DNA of 64,000 nt. Source: Bryobacterales bacterium. Lineage in GTDB: Bacteria > Acidobacteriota > Terriglobia > Bryobacterales > UBA6623. The stretch spans positions 1 to 64,000 of the forward strand of contig JAJEHF010000026.1 in assembly GCA_022823865.1 (NCBI GenBank), read 5' to 3'. Below are positions 52,743 through 62,789 of this stretch, in pieces; within the stretch, counting starts at the first letter, position 1, and each line of letters begins with the position of its first letter. The notes under the pieces are model-generated. The model saw only the letters and a list, made by a program, of their open reading frames with translations. It searched no databases and was not told the DNA's origin. Position numbers and translations under genes: made by a program.

Positions 52743-54755
52743 ATGACGGGCCGGTTCGCCATTGTCTTGGCAGGAATGCTCCTGTTCGGCCCGTCGTCTC
52801 CTGCACAGCAGCAGTCGGATGACACCGAGGCCGCAGTCTGGATCCTAGCCCAGGGTGGCACGATCAGAATCGAGGGCAGCGGGGAGCAGATGCGCTCCAC
52901 AGCTGATCTTCCGACGGGACCGATCCTTGTGCGCGAGGCCGTCCTAACGGGTGCTCTCGTGCATCCGCGGGACTTGGAACGCCTCAGTGCGCTACGCGGG
53001 CTCCGTCGCCTGACGTTGCCCGGTACGATGTGGAATCCCGTCTGTTGCGGCACGCTGGGCAATGTCGACGACAGCGACCTGATAGCCGCGCTGACCGGGA
53101 TTGAGTCTCTGGAGTCGCTGCACCTCAGCCGTCACTTCGTGAGTGTCTTCAAGGGAATCCGGGTGTTCGACCATGCCATCGAGAAAATGGTGCCCCTGAA
53201 GAATCTCCGATCCTTGCAACTGATGTCCACGCGGGTGACTGGGGCGCACCTAGATGCATTCGAAAAGCTTGAGCAGTTGGATCTGACACAAACCGATGTA
53301 AACGACGAGGGCTTGGCCAGCATTGCCCGGCTGCCTCACCTCACGACCCTTCGCTTGCGGAGCACTCGCGTGACCGACAGTGGCCTGCCGGCTCTTGCTC
53401 GTCTTACCGGTCTGGTGGAGTTGGACCTCGCCGATCTGGAACTGTCCGACGAAGGGGTTGCTCACCTTGCTGGTTTGGACGGCCTTAGAATCCTGAACTT
53501 GCGCGGCTCTAGCATCTCCGATGCCGGGCTCGGCCATTTGAGCGGCATGCATGAACTGGCCGACCTGAACTTGTATCGCACGCGCATCACGAACGCGGGC
53601 ATGCCCCAGTTGGCAGCCCTGCCTAGGTTGCGAAGCGTCGATCTGCGTTACACCCGTGCGACTTCGGCGGGAATCGCGGCCTTGCGCTCCGCGAAACCGA
53701 ATATGGAGATCCAGTTTGTCGACACGGCACCGTCCGTCGCACCTGTTATGTCGCGCATGCCGTCCGCTGACGACCTCGAAGGCTTGCTGGAGTGGGTGCG
53801 GTCGATTGGCGGCATTGCCGAGGCCGGCGCCGGCGGGCAGATTTCGCTCTCTCTCAAAGCGACACCTGTCAGCGACAGGGGAGTGGCGGCCATCGCCCAA
53901 TTCTCATCAGTGGCGCATCTCGACCTGAGCGCTACTGACGTGAGCGACCTCGGCTTGCAAGCATTGAACTCACTTCCGAACCTGCAGGTGCTAAATCTCG
54001 CAAACACAGGCGTTACAGATTCCGGACTAGTCCATGTCGCGAAGCTGCGAGCATTGCGTGAACTCGTTTTGGACCAATCGCTGGTCGAAGGCCCTGGACT
54101 CTCGAACTTGGCTCGCTCGAACAGCCTGCGCAAGCTGTCACTCGCTGGAACAGCGGTCGGCGATTCCAACCTAGGGTCGGTCGCGGGCCTGACCCAGCTC
54201 GAAGTGCTAGAGCTGGACTATACGCAGGTCAGCGACCCCGGAGTTGCAAGTCTTGCGCCGCTGGTGAACCTGACCGAGCTCGGGCTGACAGGAACGCGCG
54301 TCGGGGACGAGGGCCTTAGCTCAATCGCTTCTCTTCCGCGGCTGCGGCGGCTGTCCCTGGCGTTCACGGATGTAACCAGTGAAGGAATCGGGAAATTGGC
54401 CGGACTGGATGGTCTGGAGGAACTCGATCTGGCGAACACCCGTGTCGATGATGCCGGTGCCAAGGCACTGGCGCCGCTGCGAAACCTCAGGAAACTCAAC
54501 CTTGACTACACCAAGGCCTCTTCGGATGGCATCGCATCGTTGGCGGCGAACGCTGGCCTCCAAGCACTGAGCCTCGACAATACGGACGTGGACGACGCGG
54601 CAATCGAGACACTACGTGGTCTCGGGAGCCTTACAGCGCTCAATCTCTACCACACGCTGGTGAGCGAGACCGGCGTGGAGTCGCTACGAAGAGCCTTGCC
54701 CGACTGCGATATCGCTTGGGAACGCGATTCTGCCCAGCCGACCCGTCGCAGGTGA
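52743..54755 (+). CDS. Exported leucine-rich-repeat protein with two cap-LRR units
   Basis: The 670-residue protein has a signal peptide (FAIVLAGMLLFGPSSPA) and about 20 leucine-rich repeats of 23-24 residues, pattern LxxLxLxxTxVxDxGLxxLAxL. Two copies of a short cap motif W(I/V)-x-x-x-G-G are visible, near residues 32-42 and 346-358 (LLEWVRSIGGIAEAG), each followed by an LRR block. The protein thus looks like an internal duplication of a cap-LRR unit. The type is common in Planctomycetes and other environmental bacteria. Probably a protein-binding surface protein. Followed 16 bases later by a smaller paralog. Confidence 0.88.
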   Translation: MTGRFAIVLAGMLLFGPSSPAQQQSDDTEAAVWILAQGGTIRIEGSGEQMRSTADLPTGPILVREAVLTGALVHPRDLERLSALRGLRRLTLPGTMWNPVCCGTLGNVDDSDLIAALTGIESLESLHLSRHFVSVFKGIRVFDHAIEKMVPLKNLRSLQLMSTRVTGAHLDAFEKLEQLDLTQTDVNDEGLASIARLPHLTTLRLRSTRVTDSGLPALARLTGLVELDLADLELSDEGVAHLAGLDGLRILNLRGSSISDAGLGHLSGMHELADLNLYRTRITNAGMPQLAALPRLRSVDLRYTRATSAGIAALRSAKPNMEIQFVDTAPSVAPVMSRMPSADDLEGLLEWVRSIGGIAEAGAGGQISLSLKATPVSDRGVAAIAQFSSVAHLDLSATDVSDLGLQALNSLPNLQVLNLANTGVTDSGLVHVAKLRALRELVLDQSLVEGPGLSNLARSNSLRKLSLAGTAVGDSNLGSVAGLTQLEVLELDYTQVSDPGVASLAPLVNLTELGLTGTRVGDEGLSSIASLPRLRRLSLAFTDVTSEGIGKLAGLDGLEELDLANTRVDDAGAKALAPLRNLRKLNLDYTKASSDGIASLAANAGLQALSLDNTDVDDAAIETLRGLGSLTALNLYHTLVSETGVESLRRALPDCDIAWERDSAQPTRRR

Positions 54756-54771
54756 GTCCATAAGTTTCGGC

Positions 54772-55872
54772 ATGCGCACCCTTGCCACGCTCTCCTTGGT
54801 CTGCCTGTTGCCTGTGGCAGCCCAACCGCAGCGAGACATCGAGACATGGGTGCTCGGCATGGGCGGTGCCGTGGAGCGCGACTCCTCCGGCGATCTTCGG
54901 GGAGTCGACTTAAGCCGGAGTTGGATAACCGATTTCGACTTGCGACGGCTGGCAGGGTTGACGAATCTGGTCAGCCTCAAACTGGCCCAAACACATATCA
55001 GCGACAGGGCCTTAGAGATTGTCGCGTCTCTGCCCGCCCTTCGCGAGTTGGACCTGTTCTTCTGCGAGAACATCACCGATGCGGGCGCTTCGCTGTTGCG
55101 CGGGGCGTCGCGCCTGGAGCGGCTGAACGTTCGCGGCACGAAGATCAGCGATTCGGGCGTGAAGTTCCTGACAGAACTTCGCAACTTGGAAGTCTTAGAC
55201 GTCGGGATTACGGAAATCAGCGATGCGTCCGTTGGCCTGCTGGAAGCTTTGCCCAACCTTCGGTCGCTTGCCCTTGGCGGCAACAAGATCGGCGAGCCCG
55301 GAATCGCCAGTTTGAGATCACTGAGAGAGTTGCGCCACCTTGATCTCAGCGGAGCCCAAGTCACCGACAGCGGCATTTGGGCGGTCACGGTTACGGACTT
55401 GAACTTGGACGAGATCGCAGCGCTGCGCGGGCTCGAATCGCTCAACCTGGCCGCGCCCAGCCAGGAGTACGTGATGTCCATCAGCACGGGCGTCCCGCGA
55501 CTGCGCGGGGCGATCCGGGTCACCGACCTCGGTGCCAAGCAATTGGCCAGCCTGACCAAGCTGCGGAAGTTGAACCTCTCTCGGTCTTCACTCACGTCCG
55601 AGGGCATCCGGAACCTACACGGCCTCGACGATCTGGAAGAGCTGGTGCTGGCTCACGTGAGCTCGCTGGACGACATGTCCGGTGCGGCCCTAGCGCACCT
55701 GCCGTCGCTGAGGATTCTGGACGTCTCCTTTTCCTCATTCGGGGACGCGGGCGTTGCGGCCTTGCGAGAGCATCCGCGGTTGCAGAGGCTCGTCGCCGTC
55801 GGCATAGCCTTGAGTGAATCGACCGCAGCCCAGTTCGCGGCCGCAAATCCGTCTCGGGACGTGATTCGCTAG
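54772..55872 (+). CDS. Exported leucine-rich-repeat protein with one cap-LRR unit
   Basis: The 366-residue protein has a signal peptide (LATLSLVCLLPVAAQPQ), the cap motif IETWVLGMGGAVERD and about 12 repeats with the same consensus as its neighbour (DLSRSWITDFDLRRLAGL and DVGITEISDASVGLLEAL). It matches one cap-LRR unit of the 670-residue protein. The genes lie 16 bases apart and are surely cotranscribed. A ligand is unknown. Confidence 0.88.
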   Translation: MRTLATLSLVCLLPVAAQPQRDIETWVLGMGGAVERDSSGDLRGVDLSRSWITDFDLRRLAGLTNLVSLKLAQTHISDRALEIVASLPALRELDLFFCENITDAGASLLRGASRLERLNVRGTKISDSGVKFLTELRNLEVLDVGITEISDASVGLLEALPNLRSLALGGNKIGEPGIASLRSLRELRHLDLSGAQVTDSGIWAVTVTDLNLDEIAALRGLESLNLAAPSQEYVMSISTGVPRLRGAIRVTDLGAKQLASLTKLRKLNLSRSSLTSEGIRNLHGLDDLEELVLAHVSSLDDMSGAALAHLPSLRILDVSFSSFGDAGVAALREHPRLQRLVAVGIALSESTAAQFAAANPSRDVIR

Positions 55873-55887
55873 ACCGGTTCGGCAGAG

Positions 55888-57201
55888 TTACGCCGTCGCG
55901 GCCGGGATAGTGCCGTAGGAAGTCGGGAAGTGATCTATAGGTGCTCCGACTTCTTTGGCGACGGTGCGGTAGAGATCGCCGAACGTTCCAGTGACCCGGC
56001 TGTGGTGGCCGGGATTGAGCCGGCCAGCACGTCCAGCCAGGATCACTGCGCCGCCGCTGTTCTTGTGAGAGTTCGCCTCGGCGTGCTCGTGGACGAACAA
56101 CAAGGCGCTGTTGTCTAGGAGCGTGCCTGAACCCTCCGGCACGCTCTTGAGGCGCGCTACAAGGTAGGCGAATTCTTCGACGTGCCAGCGGCAGATGTCA
56201 CGCATCACTTCCTGCTGGCGCTGGCGGTGCGAGCCGCCCAAGTGGGAATATTCGTGGTGGCGCGCGAACGACAGGCCGAGCCACGGGAAGCGGGCCAGGC
56301 TCTGGCACTTGGTCAGCATGTACGACGCAACGCGCGTCTGGCCTGAGGCGAAGGCATGCACTAGCAGGTCGCTCTGCAACTTCGCGATGCGTGGGTAATC
56401 GCGAGGATCGCCGCCGGCTTCGGGCTCGTCTACCTGCTCGGCGTATTCCTCTGGAAAGTCTGCGATGGCACGCTCGAGGTCGAAAATCGAGCTGAGGTAC
56501 TCATCGATACGGCGCGAGTCCTCTTGCCCGAGACCGCTGCTGAGGCGCTGCGCTTGCCCGCGCACGACATCCAGAACGCTTCGCTTGCGGCTGACCCAGC
56601 CCTCGTCGAGCTTTCCGAAGAGACGGTCGAACATCTTCTGGGGCACGAGTTCAGGTGCCAAGGCCCGGTTCTTGGCGCTCCAGCTCATGTTTCGCTGCAT
56701 GCTGGAGCCGAATGACTCTTGGCAGACGCCGATCTGAAGGGATGGGAAGCGGGAGTCTGTGCCAATCTTGCCAGCGACGACTTGGTCGATCGAAGCCGAA
56801 CCGGCACCCATGCCGGTATACTTCGAGCCCGAAACCAAGGCGCTCATCGACCTTTGGTGGCCGTTGCCGACTCCGCTCGTCTGGCCGTTGGGGTTGTCGA
56901 GGCCGGACAGGATCTGGACGTCATCCTGCAAGCGCGCAAGAGGTGCGAGGCAGGGCGTGAGGGAATAGTCGGTCCCTTCGTCGCGGGGAATCCAATAGCG
57001 CTCCGGGATCCCATTCCCGTTGAACCAAAAGACGAAGCGCGTCTCGGGCTTGCCATCGCCGCCTGGCTCGGTCCGGGCCGCGTAGGCTGTGCCCGAAGAA
57101 TTGAACATGCAGGCAAGCGGCGGCAGGCCGACCTGCACGACGGTTCCGCCCGCGGCCAGTCCTCGCAGGAAAGCGCGGCGCGGCAAGGTACGGCTCGGCA
57201 T
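55888..57201 (-). CDS. DUF1552 domain protein, predicted Tat-exported
   Basis: The product has an N-terminal twin-arginine signal ([21 protein letters not shown]) and the DUF1552 body with segments [17 protein letters not shown] and [22 protein letters not shown]1552 proteins almost always accompany DUF1592-type cytochrome proteins in Planctomycetes, Verrucomicrobia and some proteobacteria and acidobacteria; function is unknown. I place the start at the ATG 57201, only 2 bases after the TGA of the upstream gene; a TTG at 57207 overlaps it. Translational coupling is expected. Confidence 0.88.
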   Translation of the reverse strand: MPSRTLPRRAFLRGLAAGGTVVQVGLPPLACMFNSSGTAYAARTEPGGDGKPETRFVFWFNGNGIPERYWIPRDEGTDYSLTPCLAPLARLQDDVQILSGLDNPNGQTSGVGNGHQRSMSALVSGSKYTGMGAGSASIDQVVAGKIGTDSRFPSLQIGVCQESFGSSMQRNMSWSAKNRALAPELVPQKMFDRLFGKLDEGWVSRKRSVLDVVRGQAQRLSSGLGQEDSRRIDEYLSSIFDLERAIADFPEEYAEQVDEPEAGGDPRDYPRIAKLQSDLLVHAFASGQTRVASYMLTKCQSLARFPWLGLSFARHHEYSHLGGSHRQRQQEVMRDICRWHVEEFAYLVARLKSVPEGSGTLLDNSALLFVHEHAEANSHKNSGGAVILAGRAGRLNPGHHSRVTGTFGDLYRTVAKEVGAPIDHFPTSYGTIPAATA

Positions 57202-57203
57202 GC

Positions 57204-59201
57204 TCAATCGCTCCAGTCGGTTGCGAGAAATTCCTCCGAGACCACCAGTCCTAAGACCAATTCCCGGAAGACGAAACCTGATTGCTCAAACCGATTATAG
57301 GCGCGTTCGATCACCTCTGTGTCACGGGATGTCTCAGATCGCCCGAACAAATAGCGGAAAAGTTGTCTGACAATGCACTTCTGGCAGATTGGCGACTGGG
57401 CCAGGATACGGCCCACATCCTGCGGCGACCCGAACGCAGAGTCCGGAATACCAGCCACGAATCCCGTTGAATCGATAGGCAGAGAGTGCTCGGTGGCTTT
57501 GGCCCCCTCGCGCTCCTGCTGGGGTGTCGGCTCGACCCGCACCAGCTCGGTTTCGCGGTGGGCCCCGACAGTGTCAAAGTGCTCGAAGCCGTAGCCGATC
57601 GGGTCCACAAGCTTATGGCAGGACGCGCAAACCGGCTGGGACGCGTGCAACTCTTCCATCGTCTCGCGAATCGTCATGGGGCGCCCTCCCAGGGTCAGCG
57701 GGGGAAGGGATGTGTCGACACCGGGCGGGGGAGGCGGAATGGCTTGGCAGAGGAAGTGCTCGCGGACGAAGAGTCCGCGCTCGGTCGGGGACGTGTGGAT
57801 CGGCTTGCCGGTCTGTGCCAGGAACGTGCCGTGGCCGAGAATGCCGCTACGCGTCGAGTCGGCCGGGTACTCCGTCTTGCCGAAGGGAACGCTGGGATCG
57901 GACATGCCGTAGACCTTGGTCAGGAAGTCGTCGGCGAAGGTGTAGTCAGCAGTAAAGAACTCCCGGAAGTCGAGATCGTTCCACGCTAGATGCCGGAAGA
58001 GCCGCCGGGATTCCTCGGTCATGCTCTCGGCGACTTCCGGGCCGTAGTCCCGGAAGCGATTGCGGTCCTTGACCGAGTTACGCAGGCGGTCAAAGCGCAT
58101 CCATTGCGCGAGGAAATTATCGAATGTCTCTGTTGCAAGGTCGCTTGCCAGCATGCGCCTAGAGTGCGCATCGACCGACGAACGAGTCTCCAATTTGCCA
58201 GTGGCCGCCGCCGCGAGCAACTCTTCATCGGGCGGAGCATTCCACAAGGCATAGGCGAGCCGTGAGGCGACCTCGAACGGCTTGGCCGGGCTGTCGTTCG
58301 CGTGAGGCACCAAGAACAGGAAATGCGGCGATTGCAGCACGGCCTCGATGACAGCGGCCGCGCCGGAATGAAAACTCTTGCCCTGGGCAGCCCACTGGAG
58401 GAGCAATTCCACATGGGCCTCACGCTCAGAATCGGTCAGAGGACGGCGAAAGGCCTTGGCCCCGAAATCGTCCACGAACGCTCGGGCACAGGCGCGATCG
58501 GCAGGGCTAGCAGGTTCGCAGGGAAGCAGTCCATGCTCGTCACCGTATCGAAATGCGTTGTTAGCCAGACGTTCCGCGACTTGCCCATATAACTCGGCCA
58601 AGGCGGGCGTGATGACCTGTGCGGAGGCTTGGTTGGTGTAGCCGTGCACATAGTCTTCCGAAGGGAACTTACGAGAGGGTCGGGTGCTGTCGCCCAACAA
58701 GTGCCGCACGGTGTTGTCGTATTGCACGTGCGTAAGCCTGCGGATCGGTTCGAGCCGGCGCTCGGTCTGGGCATCCTGGGTGGACTCGGCGTCGAAGTCT
58801 TCTGAAGCGAGATACTCGACCCAGCGGCGCAGCAAGCGTTCTTCCTCGCTGTCTGCGGCAATTAGGGGGCCGCCCGTGTGCGGGATCTTGTTGGTTGGCT
58901 TGAGCAAGAGCGCGGACTGGCTGATGTCCGCTTGGTTCACGAGGCGTCTCAGACCCAAGCCAAACCGTCGGATAACTCCTTGCGGTGCTCCGAGTTCCGG
59001 AAACTGGAGCCTCGTACCCGATGCCACTCCAGAAGTGCTGTGGCACGCGCGGCAGTTCTTCGTCTCGAGGCGGGGGTATAGATCGACCGCGAAGTCTAGC
59101 GGGGCCTCGGCACAGGGCGCAGGCAGTGCCAGCAGCGATGCGAACGCCAGCACGCCGGCGATGCCCGGCACGGGTCCAACTAGGCGGGCAGCGCTTAGCA
59201 T
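57204..59201 (-). CDS. DUF1592/DUF1588-type multidomain protein with cytochrome c motifs
   Basis: The ~665-residue exported protein (DUF1587-1592-1588-1585 architecture) has a signal peptide ([19 protein letters not shown]) and an N-terminal c-type heme motif NCRACHS (Cys-x2-Cys-His). A second CxxCH ([20 protein letters not shown]) lies in the DUF1588 region, and a CQKC follows near the end. Such proteins are thought to be electron-transfer or oxidation partners of DUF1552 proteins, exact activity unknown. I choose ATG 59201 since the signal peptide begins there; the longer frame to 59267 is possible. Confidence 0.88.
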   Translation of the reverse strand: MLSAARLVGPVPGIAGVLAFASLLALPAPCAEAPLDFAVDLYPRLETKNCRACHSTSGVASGTRLQFPELGAPQGVIRRFGLGLRRLVNQADISQSALLLKPTNKIPHTGGPLIAADSEEERLLRRWVEYLASEDFDAESTQDAQTERRLEPIRRLTHVQYDNTVRHLLGDSTRPSRKFPSEDYVHGYTNQASAQVITPALAELYGQVAERLANNAFRYGDEHGLLPCEPASPADRACARAFVDDFGAKAFRRPLTDSEREAHVELLLQWAAQGKSFHSGAAAVIEAVLQSPHFLFLVPHANDSPAKPFEVASRLAYALWNAPPDEELLAAAATGKLETRSSVDAHSRRMLASDLATETFDNFLAQWMRFDRLRNSVKDRNRFRDYGPEVAESMTEESRRLFRHLAWNDLDFREFFTADYTFADDFLTKVYGMSDPSVPFGKTEYPADSTRSGILGHGTFLAQTGKPIHTSPTERGLFVREHFLCQAIPPPPPGVDTSLPPLTLGGRPMTIRETMEELHASQPVCASCHKLVDPIGYGFEHFDTVGAHRETELVRVEPTPQQEREGAKATEHSLPIDSTGFVAGIPDSAFGSPQDVGRILAQSPICQKCIVRQLFRYLFGRSETSRDTEVIERAYNRFEQSGFVFRELVLGLVVSEEFLATDWSD

Positions 59202-59465
59202 TGGAGTGGCGAGGTGCCCGGCATCGGATGACGGTCCTGCCGCGACGCGAGGCAAGTCTCGCTCCAATATAGGCCAATGTTAGTCTGGGCACAGGTCGGC
59301 CACAGCAGCTAGGGCGTCTGACACAGTGTGTGCCGATCGCCCGCGCGACTTCGCTGACCGCTCTACGCGACCCAACCCACAGCCGATTTCTCTGAGCGAG
59401 GAGCAGACTTCTTCTTCGGGGATGGGCTCGGCACTCTCGGTGCGTGCAAAGGCTGCCCAAGTTCC

Positions 59466-61997
59466 ATGAATCGACTGCGGCTGCTTTATCGGTTGATTTG
59501 CAGGCCCTTGATTCGGGAGCCGTTCCGCACGGCGCTAACCGCCGCGTGCGTGGCGCTAGGCGTAGCGGTAGTGGTAGCGATCGATTTGGCCGGCGAGGCA
59601 TCTGTAGGTTCCTTCGAGTCCTCGCTGGAATCGCTCCAAGGCACCGCAGACTACGAGATCTCCCAAGTGGGGGGCATCCCCGAATCCGTCTTCGGCGAGT
59701 TGGTTCGGCTTCCGGGGCCGCAGCAGTTCTCGCCCCGCATCGAAGGCTACGCCGCGGTGGAGTCAACAGGAGAGCGCCTGCCTCTTTTCGGAGTGGACCT
59801 AGTAGGCGATCAGCCCATGTTGGGCAGTATCGACCTGTCCAATCCTAGCGTCAGCGCCTTCGATGACGAGCGGGTCGTCTGGATCTCGGAGTCGGTCGGG
59901 GCGCAAGTGGGGGATCGAATTGATCTGGCCATCAACGACCGCGTCCAATCCTTCACCGTGCTGGGCCTGCTTGGAGCCCGGGATCAGAGCGGACAGGCTG
60001 TGGCCAGCATGGTCGTGATGGACATCTCCCTCGCGCAGCGGCTGCTAGACCGGATCGGATTCCTTGACCGGATTTATGTCCATGTTCCGCGCGAAGACGC
60101 AACGGACTGGGAGGCACTGCTCAAAGACCACGTCCCGGCCGCGGCAGCAGTAAGTGCATCGGGCACTCGGACGCAACAGAACCGTAAGCTTCTCAATTCG
60201 TTCCGGTGGAATCTTCGAGTATTGAGCTATATAGCGCTGATCGTCGGTGCATTCCTGATCTACAACACGATCTCGGTGTCGGTCGTGCGGCGGAGAAGCC
60301 AGATCGGGACGGCGCGGGCACTTGGCATGCCGGCTCGAACGATTCAGTGGGGATTTCTTGTGGAGGCCGGACTCTTCGGCCTGCTGGGAACTCTGGCTGG
60401 GCTGGTCCTGGGGCGTGCGCTGGCGGTGGGCGCGGTGGAGTTGATGGGGCGTACAGTGACGACACTTTATGTCGGCAGCCAGCCGGGGGAGATTGTGTTC
60501 CGCCCGTGGGCTTTCGTGGTTGCCGGCCTTGCAGGCATCGGAGTGTCAATGCTCGCGGCTTGGCGGCCTGCACGGGAAGCCTCGTCAGTGGCACCGGTCG
60601 AAGCGATGGCAAAGGGCAGGGAAGAGTATGCGATCGCGGCCACGCGAACCGTGTGGGCGAAACGAGCGGCAGTGCTTGGCGGCCTAGCTGCAGCACTGTG
60701 CTTCGTGCCAGCTTGGGACAGGCTCCCCTACGGGGGATTCGCAGCAGCTGTGTGCCTGATTGGAGCGGCTGCGATGCTCGTGCCGTTCGTCGCTCGACAC
60801 TGCCTTCGGCGTGTAACGGGGCTGGCGCTGCGCTTGCTCGGGGCGACGCCGATGCTGGGAGTGCAGATCCTGTCGCAGTCTCTCAAGCGCACGTCGGTCA
60901 TCGTCGCGGCGATGGCAATTGCAACAGCCATGATGGCCAGCGTCGGGATCATGGTTGGCAGCTTGCGTGACACTTTGTCCGTGTGGATGGGCAACCAGCT
61001 GCAAGCCGACTTGTACATTCGGTCTGGAGAATCTCTCGGCACCGAGGATTCTGCCACCTTCTCGGAGGAGGTTGCGCGGTTGGTCGAAGCGTTGCCGGAA
61101 GTCGACGCAGTGGACCGGTTCCGTCGGTACTCGATCAGCTACGGCGGCCTGCCTGCGAACCTTGCGCTCGCAGACTTCCGCGTCCATCCCGGCCGATCCC
61201 AGATGCAGATCTTGCACGGACCGGACATTCCAACCATGTGCCGGCAGTTGGTCTCTGGCAAGAACGTGATTATCAGCGAGCCATTTAGCAACAAACATGG
61301 CCTCGGTGTTGGCAGCACATTGGCTCTGCCGATCGGCGATGGCGCGGAAGAATTCGAAGTCGTGGCTGTCTACTACGACTATTCTGCCGAGCAAGGCTAT
61401 GTAATCGGGCACCGTGGGGTGCTGATGGAGTACTTGCCTGACCGACAGCTAACTAGCGCGGCTGTGTATCTCGCCGATGGCTCGGATCTCGAAGCAGCTA
61501 GGCCCAAGATTATTCAGGCCGTGGCCGGCCATCGTGTACGGGTCGCACCCAACCGCGAACTCCGCGAGCGGGCGAACGAGGTGTTTGACCGAACTTTCGC
61601 CATCACCTATGCACTGGAGGCGGTGGCGATACTAGTGGCAATTCTGGGAATGGCGGGCGCGTTGCTCACCCTAGTCATAGACCGCAAGACTGACCTAGGT
61701 GTGTTACGGATCCTGGGGGCCACGAAGAAGCAGGTTCGCAAGCTCGTGCTAACGCAAGCGGCTCTGCTTGGACTGCTCTCGAATCTGATTGGCTTGGTGC
61801 TGGGCGGCGCTCTCTCTGTGATTCTGATCAAGGTCATCAACAAGCAATCGTTTGGCTGGACGATCCAGTTTCACTGGCCGGTGGGTATGTTGCTCAGTGC
61901 CTCCACGCTGATCCTTTTCGCGAGCATCGTCGCAGGGCTGTATCCGGCCCGGATCGGGGCGCGCCTCGACCCTGTTGAAGTGCTCCACGAGGGATGA
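59466..61997 (+). CDS. ABC transporter permease with two FtsX domains (MacB/LolE-type)
   Basis: The 843-residue protein has an N-terminal membrane helix, a MacB-like periplasmic domain (about residues 50-230), three FtsX helices (about 250-400, with VRRRSQIGTARALGMP), a second unit with helices near 455 and 500 and a final FtsX domain (about 715-840, ending LYPARIGARLDPVEVLHEG). The double layout is common for lipoprotein or lipid-type exporters. No ATPase gene lies next to it, which is unusual for such systems; one may be encoded elsewhere. Start at the ATG 59466. Confidence 0.9.
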   Translation: MNRLRLLYRLICRPLIREPFRTALTAACVALGVAVVVAIDLAGEASVGSFESSLESLQGTADYEISQVGGIPESVFGELVRLPGPQQFSPRIEGYAAVESTGERLPLFGVDLVGDQPMLGSIDLSNPSVSAFDDERVVWISESVGAQVGDRIDLAINDRVQSFTVLGLLGARDQSGQAVASMVVMDISLAQRLLDRIGFLDRIYVHVPREDATDWEALLKDHVPAAAAVSASGTRTQQNRKLLNSFRWNLRVLSYIALIVGAFLIYNTISVSVVRRRSQIGTARALGMPARTIQWGFLVEAGLFGLLGTLAGLVLGRALAVGAVELMGRTVTTLYVGSQPGEIVFRPWAFVVAGLAGIGVSMLAAWRPAREASSVAPVEAMAKGREEYAIAATRTVWAKRAAVLGGLAAALCFVPAWDRLPYGGFAAAVCLIGAAAMLVPFVARHCLRRVTGLALRLLGATPMLGVQILSQSLKRTSVIVAAMAIATAMMASVGIMVGSLRDTLSVWMGNQLQADLYIRSGESLGTEDSATFSEEVARLVEALPEVDAVDRFRRYSISYGGLPANLALADFRVHPGRSQMQILHGPDIPTMCRQLVSGKNVIISEPFSNKHGLGVGSTLALPIGDGAEEFEVVAVYYDYSAEQGYVIGHRGVLMEYLPDRQLTSAAVYLADGSDLEAARPKIIQAVAGHRVRVAPNRELRERANEVFDRTFAITYALEAVAILVAILGMAGALLTLVIDRKTDLGVLRILGATKKQVRKLVLTQAALLGLLSNLIGLVLGGALSVILIKVINKQSFGWTIQFHWPVGMLLSASTLILFASIVAGLYPARIGARLDPVEVLHEG

Positions 61998-62125
61998 GGC
62001 CCAGCGGCGTCGCCATTTGATGACTACTCAGGTCGCGCAACATATGCTCAACGCGGCGTAGTGCAGCACGAACTCTTGGAGCCGCTCAACAGGATCGGGA
62101 AACCCGTATAATGTGGGTACAGCAA

Positions 62126-62308
62126 ATGACACTTGACACCCAGACGGTGATGCTCTTTACGATCTTGCTCTCAGTGCTCGGGTCGGCGTGGAAACTGTTT
62201 AATGGCCTGTCTGACTTGCGTGAGCGCATGGCGCGATTGGAGGGGCGGATGGACACGCTGGAGAGCGTCATCGTGCAGGTCTTTACTCAGAGGGAGCCCG
62301 CGCAATAG
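62126..62308 (+). CDS. Small single-pass membrane protein with coiled coil
   Basis: The ~60-residue product has one transmembrane segment (VMLFTILLSVLGSAWKLFNGL) and a helical C-terminus with heptad-like charged residues (LRERMARLEGRMDTLESVIVQV). Shape resembles phage holin-like XhlA or small scaffold peptides, without proof. ATG at 62126 is used; 62111 is in frame and also possible, but it overlaps a TATAAT hexamer. Likely real by composition, but function unknown. Confidence 0.5.
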   Translation: MTLDTQTVMLFTILLSVLGSAWKLFNGLSDLRERMARLEGRMDTLESVIVQVFTQREPAQ

Positions 62309-62400
62309 GCAAGCAAGCACTGGCCCCGAAGCTGTGCGAGGTCGATCTGTCAGCGCGTAACTGCCAGCAGAGCAGGGCAGAGTTGCGAAAAAAGTTAGAC

Positions 62401-62733
62401 ATGTCGGAACGAGCGCCGAGACGATACGACCCTTCGGCAATGGACCATAGGATTGAGCCGGAGGAATCTTGGTGGCTGGCTCCATGGCGCCGTAAGAAAC
62501 CGCACGAAAAGGTCTTGTTCCTCCTAGGGTTTGTTGTCAACGTAGGGCTAACCATTGAATGGTACGAGACAGGCTATCTAGTCCATTGGTTCACGACGCC
62601 GATGCTCTGGTTCTCGCTGGTCTGGGCCTATTTCTCCGAGTCAGGGCCGCGTAAGATCATCGTCATTACCGAGTTGGGCTTGAACGGCTCGCGCTCGGCT
62701 CAAGCCGAGCATCGCTCGCTGGAACCCACGTGA
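62401..62733 (+). CDS. Small two-helix membrane protein of unknown function
   Basis: From the ATG at 62401 the 110-residue product has two hydrophobic helices (VLFLLGFVVNVGLTIEWY and MLWFSLVWAYFS) in a charged frame. No family is recognised. An inverted repeat GCTCGGCT-CA-AGCCGAGC (62693-62710) lies inside its 3' end; it lacks a following T-tract. Probably real, function unknown. Confidence 0.55.
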   Translation: MSERAPRRYDPSAMDHRIEPEESWWLAPWRRKKPHEKVLFLLGFVVNVGLTIEWYETGYLVHWFTTPMLWFSLVWAYFSESGPRKIIVITELGLNGSRSAQAEHRSLEPT

Positions 62734-62789
62734 ACAAAGCCGGCAGCAGTTCGCCTGCACTCAAGATCCGTCGGAGCCGATGGCCGATT

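Noticed and set aside
62107..62112. TATAAT hexamer as promoter of the small membrane protein
   Set aside because: The nearest TTGGAG is 25 bases upstream, too far for a sigma70 pair, and the hexamer overlaps the alternative ATG.
62693..62710. Inverted repeat as rho-independent terminator
   Set aside because: It lies inside a coding region, has a very short loop and no T-tract.
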